Shown: positions 12,262 to 23,537, counted from the stretch's first letter. The stretch is DNA of 64,000 bases from Rhizomys pruinosus (GCA_009823505.1 VZQC01004717.1:363622-427621); one strand, 5' to 3'. Numbers and translations are program-made. Notes: generated by a model not told the origin, from the sequence alone.

Positions 12262-12519
12262 TTTTTTTATTTTTTTTTATTTTTTTTTATTTTTTTTTTT
12301 TGTATGTGTATGAATGTACTGTCTGCATGCAGGTCTGTGCACCCGTGTTGTGCAATGCCTCGGAGGTCAGAAGAGGGTCTCGGATTCCCCTGGAACTGGA
12401 GTTCTCCTGTAATTGGAGTTACAGACGGTTCTAAACCACCATGTGGGCGCTGGGAATTGAACCCTGGTCCTCTGCAAGAGCAGTCGGTACTCTTAACTGC
12501 TAGGCTATCTCTCCAGCCC
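12262..12519 (-). mobile_element. B2 SINE (young form), nested in L1
   Basis: Reverse-strand B2 with a long T-rich tail at 12262-12300 and the internal duplication. Flanked by 'CTCAGCTTGCCTTTC' at 12247-12261 and 12520-12534. Opposite in direction to the B2 at 11733, about 290 bp away. Confidence 0.97.
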
Positions 12520-13130
12520 CTCAGCTTGCCTTTCAACTGGGGACTTGGGGCTAGCATTCACAAATGAGGGAAACCATTCCCCGCTTGTTTTTTCTTGGGA
12601 CTGTGTTACTTCACTTAGCAAAATGGCTTTGAGTTCCATCCATTTACCTGCAAAGTTCATGATGTCATCTTTCTTTACTGTTGCATAGACCTCCAATGTG
12701 TGGATATACCACATTTTTGTTATCCACTCATCTGGTGAGGGGCATTTGGGTTGGATCCAGCTCTTCGCTATTCTGAAGAGAGCTGCAATAAACACAGATG
12801 TGCATGTATCTTTGCAGTAGGATGAGTCTTGTGGGTTCAGGTGGTAGGCTCATTTTGAGTCTTTTCAGGGTTCTCCACACTGCTTTCCACAGTGGTTGTA
12901 CGAGTTTACATTCCCACCAGCAGTGGATGAGTGTTCCCCTTCCCCCACAACCTCTCCAGCATTTGGTGTCTTTTGTGTTCTTGTTTTTAGCCAGTCTTAT
13001 CAAAGTGAGATAATATCTTAGAGTGGTTTTAATTTGCATTTCTTTAATTTTTAAGATGTTTCTCAGTCATCTTTACTTCCTCACTGGTGAAGTCTCTATT
13101 CGGCTCTTTACTGCATCTTTTGAGAATTTC

Positions 13131-14362
13131 ATACTTTTGTTTTTCTTAATAGCTGAATACTATTTCATTTTGTAAATATTTCATACTTTCATTATCTATT
13201 CATCAGTTGAGGAGCAACTAGGTTGTTTTCATTTCCAGGCTATTGTGGATAGAACACCAATGAACATGGATGAACAAATATCTATAACGGATACAGAGTC
13301 CTTTTGGTATATCCCCAAGAGTGGTATCACTGGATAATGTGGGACACTTACATTCAGCTTTTTGAATAACCTCCACACTGATTTCCGTGGAGGCTGAGCC
13401 AGTTTGCACTCCCACCAGCAGTGAATAAGTGTTTCCTTTTCCTACATTCTCATCGGCATTTGTTGTGTGGTTTCTGTTTCAGGGAGTTGATTTTGGGGAG
13501 AGTTTGGGAGGTTTTTGTTTATCTTACCCATTATGACTAGAGTAAGATAAAAATCTCACAGCAGTTTAAAGCAGTTTTAATTTGCATTTATCTGATAGCT
13601 AAGGATGCTAAACATTTTCAAAAATATACCTCAGCTATTTGCCTTTCATTATTTGAGAACTTTTTGTTTATTGCCTTGCCCCAATTTTAATGGGGTTGTT
13701 TGGGTTTCGATGTTTAGTCTTTGTACTTCTTTGTCTGATACTAGCATTCTCCATCAGGCAGGCTGCCTCTTAACTTGAATAATGGTGTCCTTTGCTGTAT
13801 GGGAGATTTTTACTTTCATGAAGTCACATTTGCCAGTTATTAATCTTAATGCCTACATTATTTGCTCCTATTCAGAAAGATCTTTCCTATCGTACAGGTT
13901 CTGCTGTATCCACTACTTTATCCTCAGTCATATTCAGTGTACCAGGTCTTATGTTGAGGTCCTTGATCCATTCAGAGTTGATATTTTTTGGGGTATTTTT
14001 AAGACATGGTCTCCCTGTAGCCCCAGCTGGCTTGAAATTCATGTTCTAGACCAGGCTGTCCTTGAGCTCACAGAGACCCACCTGCCTCTGCCTCCCGAAT
14101 GCTGGGATTAAAGGCGTGCCCCACCATGCCCAGCTTCAGAGTTTATGCAGGGTAAGAGATAGGGATATATTTCCATTTTCTATTTGTAGATATCCAGTTT
14201 GATGGGCAACAATTGGTTGAACATTCTATTTTATCTCCAGTGTGTTTTTGTCCCTTGATCAAAAATCAGGTGGATATGAGTAGACTTAAATCTGAGTCCT
14301 CAATTCAGTTCCACTGATCAATGTGCCTGTTTTGATGCCTGTGAACTACTGGAATTCTAAAA
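13131..14362 (-). mobile_element. Older L1 ORF2 fragment
   Basis: A second, more diverged L1 ORF2 copy read from the minus strand. 13190-13480 repeats the C-terminal region ('CCACACTGATTTCCGTGG', 'CACTCCCACCAGCAGTG') just covered by the neighbouring L1, so it is a separate element. It continues through 'GTCTTTGTACTTCTTTGTC' and 'CATTCAGAGTTGATATTTTTTGG' to 'CCACTGATCAATGTGCCTG'. Frames are broken throughout. A B1 interrupts it. Confidence 0.8.
13996..14137 (-). mobile_element. B1 SINE nested in old L1
   Basis: Reversed B1: 'AAGACATGGTCTCCCTGTAG', 'CTAGACCAGGCTGTCC', 'GCTGGGATTAAAGGCGTG', 'CCACCATGCCCAG'. Confidence 0.93.
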
Positions 14363-14363
14363 T

Positions 14364-14389
14364 TATATATATATATATATATATATAAA
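14364..14389. repeat. (AT)n microsatellite
   Basis: Uninterrupted AT run at the edge of the L1 fragment. Confidence 0.95.
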
Positions 14390-14429
14390 GGCAAATCACA
14401 GGTCTTAACAATTAATACCCAAATGATGT

Positions 14430-14635
14430 CTGGGAAGACATTCGAATTTATAAAGTGTTTGCCATGCAAGCACGAGGACCTGAGTTTGATCCCCAGAACC
14501 CATATTAAAAAGGCAGGTGCCATAGTATCCTATAATCCCATTGCTAGGGAGGTGGATACAGGAGAATCTTTAGGGCTCACTATCCAACCAGTAAAACCCA
14601 CCCATTAAGTTCCAGGCCACTGAGACACAAACACA
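14430..14635 (+). mobile_element. B4-family dimeric SINE
   Basis: tRNA/ID-like left part ('AAGTGTTTGCCATGCAAGCA', 'GAGTTTGATCCCCAGAACCC') joined to a B1-like right part ('AGGCAGGTGCCATAGTATCC', 'GGAGGTGGATACAGGAG'). This left-ID/right-B1 order is that of the B4 group (RSINE1/ID_B1 types). Diverged. Confidence 0.75.
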
Positions 14636-14640
14636 AATGT

Positions 14641-15318
14641 ACAGATGGTGGTATCCTGAGTGATCAGTTTATACAATATGTTCAGGTCATGGGGCAAATT
14701 ATAGGGGTGAAAAAAGAGTTGATAAGAAAATCATTAAGCTTGTTACATGTTCTAATATTTCTAAAGAAACTGTCAAAAGAGGAAGAGAGGAACATATAAT
14801 GGGAGTTGGCTCATGCTGTCACCGAAGCAAAAAAGTCCCACAATGTGCTGTCCACAGATTCAGAACAGAAAGCCTGGCACTATAGTTCAGTCCAAATCTG
14901 AAGACCTGAAACCATGGATCGCATGATTCCCACTCCAACGTAGGGGTCATTGGGACAACACCAAAGTTCAAGAGCCTGGGAACCAGAAGTTCGAATGTTT
15001 GAAAGCTAGATAAAATTAATTTCCCAATTTAAGACGAGAGAAATAATTCACCCTTTCTCTACCTTTGTGTTCCATTTGGACCCTCAGTGGTCTGAGAGAT
15101 AGCTGCCTGCTTTGCTGAGAGTATCCTCTTTATTCAGGCTACTTATTCACATATTATCTTATCTAGATACCCTGACAGATACACCTTGTGTTTTAGCAGC
15201 CTCTGGCCATCCCTTAGCTCAGTCAAGTGCACACATGAAAGTACTATCACAGATGAGACTATTAAGATAGCTTATAGAGTACAGATTTTGAGTAAAATAT
15301 GAGTGGAGAGTAGGTACC
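14641..15318. other. Unassigned sequence
   Basis: Nothing recognised; no convincing exon. Confidence 0.4.
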
Positions 15319-15565
15319 TTGTCTCATTCTTGTTTGGAAGTAAAAGGATCTCATTTTTTCCCCATTTAGTATAATATTGGCTATCGTTTTGAGGTATATA
15401 GCCTTTATTTTGTTGAGATATGTTTTATCTATTCCTAATTCTTTTCAGGACTTTCATTATGAATCCATGTTGAACATTGTCCAAAGACTTTTTTGTATCT
15501 ATTGAGATGATCAAATGATACAGGTGATCAAATAATACATTTATTGATTTGTAAAAATAAATAAT
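15319..15565 (-). mobile_element. Old L1 ORF2 fragment (reverse transcriptase region)
   Basis: Minus-strand reverse transcriptase text: 'CCCCATTTAGTATAATATTG', 'TATTGAGATGATCAAATGA', corresponding to the NI(I)LNGE and [10 protein letters not shown] region of ORF2. Broken by stops and indels. Confidence 0.75.
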
Positions 15566-15804
15566 AAATATTTGATAATTTTTTTTATTTCATCAATATC
15601 AATTGGAAGTTGATAATATATACATTAAGAACATCAATAGCTTTTGCATTAGAGAAACTAGCCTTCCCCTTTAACATAGGGGGAAATATTTTATTGTGTT
15701 TGTCTAAGAGGATGATTATACACCTTAGTACCTTCCCTGTATAGTAAATGAAATAACAAGAGATTCCTTATTAAGAACCTCAAAGAGATCCCAACCCAAT
15801 ATTT
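15566..15804. other. Unassigned AT-rich sequence
   Basis: May be further L1 decay, but no landmark is readable. Confidence 0.35.
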
Positions 15805-15977
15805 TTCCTCTTACTTAGGGTAGAGTGCAGGTGCCTGCAGAGTTTAGAACAGTGTCAGAGCCCTGGAGCTGGAGATACAGGCAGTTCTGAGCTTCCTGAC
15901 TGGTGCTACAAACCAAATTCCAGCTCTCTGCAAGAGCAGCACCTACTGTTAAGCATGGAGCCATCTCTCTAGCCTCT
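15805..15977 (-). mobile_element. Diverged B2-group SINE
   Basis: Reversed B2 order: 'CTGGAGCTGGAGATACAGG', 'GCTCTCTGCAAGAGCAGC', 'GAGCCATCTCTCTAGCC'. The B box is decayed. Confidence 0.75.
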
Positions 15978-16033
15978 GTTCCTCCTAGTTTTATGTAGTC
16001 ACTTATAAAGCACCATAAGTTGGGATGCTTATA

Positions 16034-16035
<2 letters not shown>

Positions 16036-16087
<52 letters not shown>
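16036..16087. repeat. (CA)n microsatellite
   Basis: About 25 uninterrupted CA units. Alternating purine-pyrimidine sequence of this kind can adopt Z-DNA. Confidence 0.98.
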
Positions 16088-16090
<3 letters not shown>

Positions 16091-16679
16091 TCTTAATCCA
16101 TTCTATGAATTACTACTTTGTACTAAGTGATAATCAGTATCGGTAACCTTGTTCTGAAATCCAGCAGACCAGAAAAGCATGTTGGCCCTAAGTTGTCTAA
16201 TGGCTATTGGCCCAGTGCTTAAGACAATGGTTTCTGGTTAAATGCTGGCTTAGACCATAGCCTCCTGTTATGCCACTGACACAAGTCCTGCATTTCCAGT
16301 CTGGAAGTCTTACATGGTGAATTGTGTCACTGCTTTGTCACAGCAGAGAACTGAGGCCCCTCATGTGAGCAGGGCTGATGTTACTACAAACACAGAACCA
16401 AGCTGTCAGGACAGGACTGGAGCCAAAGTTCTGCCAGTCTGTAATGCTTCTGTATCCTGGGAAGGGGATGATTCTCATCTAATCATGCAGCTTAAAAGGC
16501 CCATAGCCTAAGGGTCAGGGACCCTTTCCTGGAGTCTAACATCTGTACTTGCTAGATCTCTATGTGGTGCCCAGCAACACAATGGGCGACCGGGGACTTG
16601 TTATTGCTCTTGTCTCCATGAGTTTTTCCCATAAACACTGCTCTGGCAGGCCTGGTGCATGTGTGGCTTGGCCATTTGC
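16088..16679. other. Unassigned sequence
   Basis: Apparently unique, with no repeat recognised. Confidence 0.4.
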
Positions 16680-17110
16680 CCTTGACGCACAAGTACCGAC
16701 AATAAATCAGGCACTGGAGACACAGAAGCAAACAGAACAGAAAGTCCCTGCCCTTAAGCTCACAGTCTCCCGGGAAGAGAGAGAGCCAATAAACAACTAA
16801 ACAGATAATGTACCAAGTGGTGATGATGAAAGGAATAAAAAAGCAGTGGAAGGAGGTAGAGTGATGATGGGCGTACACTGGGGAGTCACCGCTGGCTGCT
16901 CTTTTAAGGTACATTCTGATTGGTGACCTGAAAGAAGTGAGGGACTGAGGAATTGAGCTGTGTGTTTGTGTGGGGGTTGGGGGGGAGCATTCTTGGCAAA
17001 GAGAGCTGAATCCAAAGAGCCGGAGGTAGATGAGTTCACAGTGATTCTGAAGATGAGCACTCTCCATGGGTAGGAGACTGGAGGAGAGCAGCAGGGTGAA
17101 GGCCCCCAGG
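16680..17110. mobile_element. Ancient mammalian interspersed repeat (L2-like, class not resolved)
   Basis: Order typical of an old eutherian repeat: 'CCCTTAAGCTCACAGTCTCC', 'AATAAACAACTAAACAG', 'GACCTGAAAGAAGTGAGGGA', 'GGGGGAGCATTCTTGGC'. It appears to be the reverse-strand counterpart of the family at 28.56 kb. Diverged; named from memory only. Confidence 0.5.
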
Positions 17111-18120
17111 CCTCAGAGAAAGCTGCGGATGTAACGCTGATTCAGATGGAAGGCCACTGAGAGGAGCTGCCTCAATTTCCAGAAAGCCTCCTTAGGCTTT
17201 CCATGGAGAGTTGGTGTAAGATGAGTGGGGTGGTTGGCAATAAACATGAGAAGTTGGATTTGGGAAGTTTTTCCAACATAGAGCTGACAGCATCCTCTGA
17301 GGAATTTGACATGGATATAAAACAGAGAAGTTAAGAGAAATGCAATCTTTTTATTTTTAGGTCATTTTTTCTTTTGGCTCAAATAACTTGAAGCCATTTA
17401 TTGACTACAGGAGGATTAAGTTTATGAGAGTAGATTGAGTTCAATCTGGGACCTACTAAGTTCAAGTGTCTTTTACACCAAAGAAAGATAAAGATGTTAC
17501 ATGGATAGTTGCATACATGACTCTGTCGTTCAGAGAATCATCTGAGCTGAGATGGAAACTCTGATGATCACCACCATGTAGAGAGTAGTTAGTGGCACCA
17601 AAGAGACCACTTGACCACCACACACAAGATGTGGCCTATGTTTCTATAGCTTCCCAAAGTCTTTGAGGGAGACACACACACTGAGCATTATTTTCACACT
17701 TGTGTTAAGGTACTTGCTTTTTTTCTTGCATTCTTCACAGTTACACAGTGACGTCTTCTGGGGACTACAAGAAATGTGTTATACTGTGTTATACCAACAA
17801 CTTGATGCAGAAGCAGAGATGAGACTCCAGCTTGTCTTCTATTAACCCAGAGATTAAAGATATCTGAGAAAATGTACACTATGCCACCCTCGTCCCACTA
17901 TTACAGCATGGTTTTCTTTATGTATTTTTGCCTCCCGGCTTCTATGGACATTTGCTGTAATAAACACAGAAATGAGAGGTGTAGGGTAGGTAGCCTTGTG
18001 AGTGACAGTAAAACACATGTGATATGAAAGCAGAGGGGAATATACTAGGGGTAAAAAGATTTAAGCAGGATGGGGAGGATAGGGAAAAGATGAGGTTGGG
18101 GGGTCAACCAAAAAGCCATA
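17111..18120. other. Unassigned sequence
   Basis: No recognised repeat or gene. It contains G- and A-rich patches but no clear exon. Confidence 0.4.
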
Positions 18121-18365
18121 TTGGGGACTGAGAGATAGTTCAGCGGAAAAAATATTGCAATGCAAGCTCAATCACCAGAATCCAGATCCCCAGAACACAC
18201 ATAACAGCTAGGCAGGTGGAGAAGGTCACCTGGAAGGAGTCCTGTGCTCAAGAAGGAGAGACAGCATCCTCGGGAAGCTGACCAGCTTGACGAGTTGAGG
18301 CAGTGAGCTCTGGGTCCACTAAGAGACCTGCCTTGGCATGTATAAAGTGGAAGACGCCCTATGTC

Positions 18366-18366
<1 letters not shown>
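18121..18366 (+). mobile_element. B4-family SINE (RSINE1-like)
   Basis: Left tRNA-like part 'GGGGACTGAGAGATAGTTCAG' and 'AGATCCCCAGAACACAC', then 'AGCTAGGCAGGTGG' and 'GGGTCCACTAAGAGACCTG'. Ends in a GA run. Confidence 0.65.

Positions 18367-18400
<34 letters not shown>
18367..18400. repeat. (GA)n microsatellite
   Basis: Uninterrupted GA units at the SINE tail. Confidence 0.97.
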
Positions 18401-18401
<1 letters not shown>

Positions 18402-18631
18402 TCATGAAAGGTGGGGGGGGACTAGTTGGAAAAAGAAGGGGGTCATCAGGAATAGAAGAAGGATAAGAGAGCAATAGGGAGAATATGATCCCAATATATT
18501 ATTTACATGTATGAAATTGTCAAAAATAGAAAAATTCAGAAAGAAAATGTATTGTTCATAGAAACATCCATGCTAGTATGTGATAAATTTGCTATTTTAA
18601 AACAAGTTAATTTTTAAATTTCTCAGTTTCT

Positions 18632-18875
18632 TTTTTTTATTTTTTTATTTTATTTTTGTATGTGTATGAATGTACTGTCTGCATGTAGGTTTGTGCACCT
18701 ATGTCATGCAATGCCACGGAGGTCAGAAGAGGGTCTCGTATTCCCCTGGAACTGGAGTTCTCCTGGAATTGGAGCTACAGACAGTTCTCAGCCGCCATGT
18801 GGGTGCCGGGGGTCTAACCCGGGTCCTCTACAAGAGCAGTCGGTGCTCTTAACCGCTAGGCCATCTCTCCAGCCC
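18632..18875 (-). mobile_element. B2 SINE (young form) with perfect target-site duplication
   Basis: Reversed B2 with the internal duplication. Flanked by 'AAATTTCTCAGTTTCT' at 18616-18631 and 18876-18891, 16 of 16 identical. Confidence 0.97.
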
Positions 18876-18891
18876 AAATTTCTCAGTTTCT

Positions 18892-19754
18892 ATTTCTAAT
18901 ACAGTAATTTTCAATTGAAATTGCCCACACAAGCAGATGTTCCTCAAGATCACTACTAATGATTAATAATATGCCAAAGGCTCAGAAGGCTCAGACCAGC
19001 GTTTGAAAACTGGTAACCTGGGGAGTAAGGAAAGGTGAGCAAACGAGCCTAAGAAACAAAGCGAGACGGGTTGGGAGAATCAAGCTGGGAAAGTGGGGAC
19101 GTGCTACCCATGCATGAGCTAGGAAGGAGCCAGGAAAATATCCTAGAAGCCGAGAGAGCAAAATCTTGTAGGAAGGGAGCTATCAGTTCCATCACATCCT
19201 GCAGAAAGACTGAAGGAAATGAAAACTGACATGGATTTGACAGTACAGAGGTCAACAGTGACCTCCTAAGATTGTTTTGTCAGAACAACAGACAAAAGCC
19301 TGCCTAGAGGCAACAAAAGGACGTATGGAGAGGGCCGTATAACCCACACCTAAGATAGGTTTGTGCCCAGCTAGGGAGCAACATCAACAGAGGAGAACTA
19401 TAGTACTACATTCATATGTTGAAGTGAATTACCCAAAACTGAGAAAGGGGTGGAATTTAATGATGAAAGAAAGAGGTTTGTAACAGAAGCCATGTAAGAA
19501 AGACAGGAGGGAAGGGATCCAGCACATTAAAAACCTGCATGGTTGGTTCTTTCATTATTTCTGACTAGAAAGGAAGAACATGTGTTTATAAATGTCACTG
19601 GGTTGCTAAATTTGAGAACAGAAATGAGTAGATGCTTCCTTCAGCCTGTTTCTATTTTCTAAGTATCAAGTGTAATGTTATCAGCCCAGGGTGACGAAGG
19701 GAAAGGTGATGTTGGGCATTGAAGGAAAAGTTGAAGGTATGAAAAAACTCACAC
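18892..19754. other. Unassigned sequence
   Basis: No repeat or exon recognised. Confidence 0.4.
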
Positions 19755-19980
19755 AGGAAAGCCACAGAAGGAGCTGGTCAGGTATCACAGCCATTGGATC
19801 CCAGCTATTCAGGAGATAGAGGTGGGAGGGTCACGAGCTCAAGGACTGCCTGGGCTACAGAGAGTTCAAAGTTAACCTGGGCAACTTAGTGAGATGCTGA
19901 AGTTTAGCTCAGTGGTAGAGTGCTTGCCTCGCATGCACAGGGCTCTACGTTTAATCCCCAGCACCCCAAAAGAAAAACAT
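19755..19980 (+). mobile_element. B1-like plus ID-like composite SINE
   Basis: A B1-like part ('CAGCTATTCAGGAGATAGAGG', in part, then 'CCTGGGCTACAGAGAG') is followed by an ID-like part ('TTTAGCTCAGTGGTAGAGTG', 'CTTGCCTCGCATGC', 'TTTAATCCCCAGCACC'). ID is an Ala-tRNA/BC1-related SINE. The two may be one B4-type dimer or two insertions. Confidence 0.75.
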
Positions 19981-20037
19981 GAGTAACTATGAAATGTAAA
20001 TCCTGGAAGAAGGATTATGAATTTAAAGTGAGATCAG

Positions 20038-20040
<3 letters not shown>

Positions 20041-20068
<28 letters not shown>

Positions 20069-20069
20069 A
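20041..20069. repeat. (GT)n microsatellite
   Basis: Uninterrupted GT units. Confidence 0.97.
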
Positions 20070-21257
20070 TCTGTCTGTGTTTCCCACATTTAACTAGCAA
20101 CACTCAATAATGCCCACACACATCTCAAATCCTCAACCTGAGTTTGCTCTGAGATTATTTTAGACCTATTGTGGCATGTGTTTTATGATTTTTTTATCTT
20201 TCTTTTTCTTAATTTTCTAAACCACAGAAAGGATGTCCATATTTGGATCCAACAATTCAAGTAGAAAAATATATCTCTGCTCTTGAACATCTGACTTGTT
20301 AAGGAGAACATTAAGTACTATTAGTCAGTGCTCTGTGAACTCTGAATAGGATAAAATGTTAATATTCCTGTTTCAATAGGACATCCCATTCTCTCCCCCA
20401 CACATCATCACCACTAAATCAAATGGGCATAATCTAGAGCAATGTATCATCAATACTATAATCACAATTACGCCCTGGTTTATTCACTTGTTTTGTCTTC
20501 TGGGTGTTGTGCACAGCAGTAACAGTAATTAGAACAACGAAGGTCATATCTATATCCTCTCTCCTTTCAGCCATCTACTTTATTAGCATAGTTGACAGCT
20601 TTTGCCAGAAGCACACTTGTTAAGAGCAATCTGAATGCTGTAATACCCATGTCGAAGAGAAAGAAAATGTGTCTATCATCTTTCTTCATCTCCCCATTGC
20701 CAACTCTGATTAGCTATATGCATTTTGGAAAAACCATCTGGAATCTAGGCCTAATAAAAATCTTCACATCAGAGTGCTTGAAGTGATCAGGGCCTCTGTC
20801 TCCTTGAAACACAAACATAATCTGGAGATCATTTGTCAGAGAGCATGGTACGATCTCTGTACATTATTCTTGTCAGAGATGTAAAATAGCCTGTGTTAAA
20901 AAAGAATGAATAAGATCATATTACTTTTTCTAACAAAAAAATCTCTTTTCTTACTAGCAATCCCTTGTTCAATGAGGATATTCCTCAGAGCCCGGTGCTC
21001 TGCACCTCTACCCTTCCACCCACTCAATTGTACAATAGTCACTAATACCCAGTGCTCAGAGGACAGATGTTGTATGGTACCACCTCTATGAAGTACCCAA
21101 AGAAGTCAAATTCACAGAGACAATGTATAACAGAAGTTGGCAGGGTTGTCAATAAAGAATAGAGACACAGTGTTGAATTGGTTGAGTTTGGGAAGATGAT
21201 AGCATTTTGGAGATGAATGGGAGTAATGAGCACTAAGCAATGCCACAGATGATGTGT
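20070..21257. other. Unassigned sequence
   Basis: About 1.2 kb with no recognised repeat or coding exon. Confidence 0.4.
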
Positions 21258-21613
21258 GTGGTGATTTCGATGAGTGTCCCCCATAGGCTCTAGGTATTCA
21301 GACATTTGTCTCCAATTGGTGGCGCTGTTTTTGGAGGTCTTAAAAGGTGTGGCCATGCTGGGGGAAGTGTGTCACTGGGGGCAGGCTTAGTGAGTTTTAA
21401 CAAGCCTCTGTGGTCTACAGTTGCCCTCTCTGTTTCCTGTGCTCTTTGCAAGATGTGACCCTCGGTTTGCTGCTCCAGATCCAGCCACCACGCCTCCCGC
21501 CACAATGGACTCTAATTCCCTGGAACCGCCAATCATAAGCTCAAATAAACTCTTCCTTTTATAAGTTCCTTGGTCATGGTGCTTTATCACAGCAACAGAA
21601 AACTAATACAATG
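21258..21613 (+). repeat. Rodent dispersed repeat, family C copy 1 (MaLR-LTR-like)
   Basis: Near-identical over about 350 bp to 62668-63027. Begins 'GTGGTGATTTCGATGAGTG', has 'CTCAAATAAACTCTTCC' (AATAAA signal) near the end, and finishes 'CTTTATCACAGCAACAG...ACTAATACA'. The layout resembles a MaLR-type solo LTR, but a non-autonomous DNA element is not excluded. Confidence 0.7.
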
Positions 21614-21636
21614 TGCTTAAAAATGGTTAAGATAGT

Positions 21637-21880
21637 GGGGCTGGAGAGATGGCCTAGTGGTTAAGAGCGCTGACCGCTCTTACAGAGGACCCGGGTTCGA
21701 TCCCCAGCACCCACATGGCGGCCGAGAACCATCTGAAACTCCAATTCCAGGAGAACTCCAGTTCCAGGGGAATCCGAGACCCTCTTCTGACCTCCGCGGC
21801 ATTGCACGACACGGGTGCACAAACCTGCATGCAGACAGTACATTGATACACATACCAAAATAAATAAAATAAAATAAAAT
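21637..21880 (+). mobile_element. B2 SINE (young form) with perfect target-site duplication
   Basis: Well-kept B2: 'TGGCCTAGTGG' A box region, 'GGTTCGATCCC' B box, internal duplication, and an AAAAT tail. Flanked by 'AAATGGTTAAGATAGT' at 21621-21636 and 21881-21896, identical. Confidence 0.98.
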
Positions 21881-21896
21881 AAATGGTTAAGATAGT

Positions 21897-22241
21897 AACG
21901 GTTGTGATTTACATGTTTTACCACCATTGTTTAAAGAATACCAAACACTGAAAATCTTGAAGTTTTCTCTGCTCTGTTAGCAGAAACCCCCATTTATCCA
22001 GGGTGTAATGAGTAGTTGATGTATGGCCATTTCTGCTCAGAACCAGTGTATGCTCTGCATCCGTGCACCCAGGGAGCCTTCCATTTGGGACTGAGCAGCT
22101 GGATAAATCTAAATTGTGGAAACACCCTTTTCTGACTAGAGTTCAACTTTCATAGGAAATAATTGTGGACTTTCTAGTACTTGAACCTACATCAGAGATA
22201 TGAACCCATGAGAGATATTAGTGTTACATGGTATGTGTGTT
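21897..22241. other. Unassigned sequence
   Basis: Nothing recognised. Confidence 0.4.
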
Positions 22242-22457
22242 TTTTCAATATTTTGTTTACTGTTTTTATTTTACATGTGAGTGTATTGCCTGCATGTAAG
22301 TACACCCATATCATGCAGTGCCCACAGAGGGTGGTAGATGGCTTGGAAATTGGAGTTATGGACAGTTGTTAGCTGTCATATGGGTACTGGGAACTGAACC
22401 CAGGTCCTCTACAAAAGCAGCCAGTGTTGTTAACCACTGAGCCATCTCTCCATCCCT
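22242..22457 (-). mobile_element. B2-group SINE (old)
   Basis: Reversed B2: 'TGCATGTAAGTACACCC', 'GGTACTGGGAACTGAACCC', 'AACCACTGAGCCATCTCTCC'. Diverged and without the internal duplication. Confidence 0.9.
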
Positions 22458-22789
22458 GACACAGTGTGCGTTTGCAGTTATGACTGCATAATATCCAGGT
22501 CCAGCACTTGCCATCCCATTCATTCCAGGGTGATAATGACTTTTAGCACAGTGCTTTAAAAATACTGTTCATAGCCCGTTTGGATATAAAGTCAAGCCAG
22601 AGAGTCATAACTGATCATTAAGAAATGAAACTGCATAAAATCACCTATCTAAGTCTCCTAGAGTAAGAATAAGGAACTTGGGTTTAATTTTCATTTCATA
22701 ATAAAACCAGTAGATATATGTGAAAGCTATAATGTATTTCTTACTGAAAGTACTCATCAAAAATTCCCTTAACAAATCTCTTTTAATCT
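22458..22789. other. Unassigned sequence
   Basis: Nothing recognised. Confidence 0.4.
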
Positions 22790-23240
22790 TTTTTTAAGAC
22801 AGGGAATGTTTTATTTAAAATTCATAGAAATGAACAGCTTGGGTCTATGACAAAGCATTCATGTTTTAAGCATTGGTCAGTAACTGTATGAGAGCATACC
22901 TTTCCACATACAAGTTAACTGATCAAACCACAACTTTCAATGTTGGAACAGAAAAAGCATTCCTGTAAAAACAGCACCTTTGTGCCATTTTAGCCTTGGT
23001 ATTCTGCTCCTTTCTCCTCACCCTCCCCTTCAACAGAATCCATGCCAACTCCCTCATAATCTTTCTTGAGGGCAGCCATGTCCTCACGAACCTCAGAAAA
23101 CTCCCCTTCCTCCATGCTACCACCCACAAAATGGTGCACAAAGGCACATTTGTCATACATCAAGTCAAACTTGTGATCTAGGCAGGCCCAGGCCTCAGCA
23201 ATGGCTGTGGTGTTGCTCAGCATGCACACAGATCCTATTA
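22790..23240 (-). pseudogene. Alpha-tubulin retropseudogene, C-terminal part and 3' UTR
   Basis: Reading the minus strand from about 23240, the frame gives [31 protein letters not shown] and [24 protein letters not shown]. These are the last 75 or so residues of alpha-tubulin, the GTP-binding microtubule subunit. Several residues differ from the conserved family sequence (for example HHFVGGS where the family has HWYVGEG), and the acidic tail runs on past the usual C-terminal tyrosine (GAEYQG). A 3' UTR follows, with an ATTTTAAATAAAAC signal and an A-run near 22790, so it is a retrocopy. No introns are present. From memory the 3' UTR resembles TUBA1B, but I cannot verify which paralogue. The 5' part of an alpha-tubulin copy, in the same orientation, lies at 25772-26067 beyond an L1; the central ~270 codons are absent. 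Confidence 0.92.
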
Positions 23241-23304
23241 CAAGGGTCACATGACGTTAAATACATGTATACATTACTTAAAACTTAAATCCTCTGAACA
23301 TTTC
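23241..23304. other. Short unexplained filler between pseudogene and L1
   Basis: About 64 bp that match neither alpha-tubulin nor L1. It separates the tubulin C-terminal part from the L1 poly(A) end. Confidence 0.6.
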
Positions 23305-23502
23305 TCTTTTTTTCATAAATTTATTTTTATTTTTTAACAAATCTAGACCCATGCCCCCCCATTCTCCCACCCCACCAGAGCTCATGCATTCTGCCAAACA
23401 TACTTTTCATCTCTTTCTCAGTCTTTCTCAGTATCCATGAGGAACTTGACTGTTTTGAGCAGAAGTTCACTGTTTCAGTCAGTAATTTGATGCAGCCCTT
23501 TC

Positions 23503-23536
<34 letters not shown>
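23503..23536. repeat. (GTT)n microsatellite in L1 3' UTR
   Basis: About eleven TTG/GTT units. The related L1 at 33.84 kb has only 'GTTGTTGGTGTTG' there, so the run expanded in this copy. Confidence 0.95.

Positions 23537-23537
<1 letters not shown>

Larger units (their letters stand above)
11276..13130 (-). mobile_element. L1 fragment (3' UTR and ORF2 C-terminus) with three nested SINEs
   Basis: The 3' UTR at 11276-12246 aligns, reversed, with the L1 3' UTR at 59.5-60.4 kb ('AATAACATTGCTCAGCTTG', 'TAAGCGGTAAGTTAATTC'). ORF2 remains at about 12540-13060, in two frames: the C-terminal text with the CWRGCG...[13 protein letters not shown] zinc-knuckle-like motif is read in the part up to 13039, and the KMWYIHTLEV block in the part 12505-12795. 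So at least one frameshift breaks it. Removing the nested SINEs restores one continuous L1. Confidence 0.9.

Noticed and set aside
12267..12557. Frames of about 100 codons at 12214-12567 and similar ones at other B2 copies (for example 10926-11195, 21661-21927, 27692-28030, 61129-61416)
   Set aside because: All are readings of B2 SINEs; the same residues (for example MPRRSEEG, GIEPGSSARAV) recur at each copy.
16552..17067. 171-codon minus-strand frame
   Set aside because: It crosses unique sequence and an ancient repeat, shows no domain and no splice context; length alone is plausible by chance in less AT-rich sequence.
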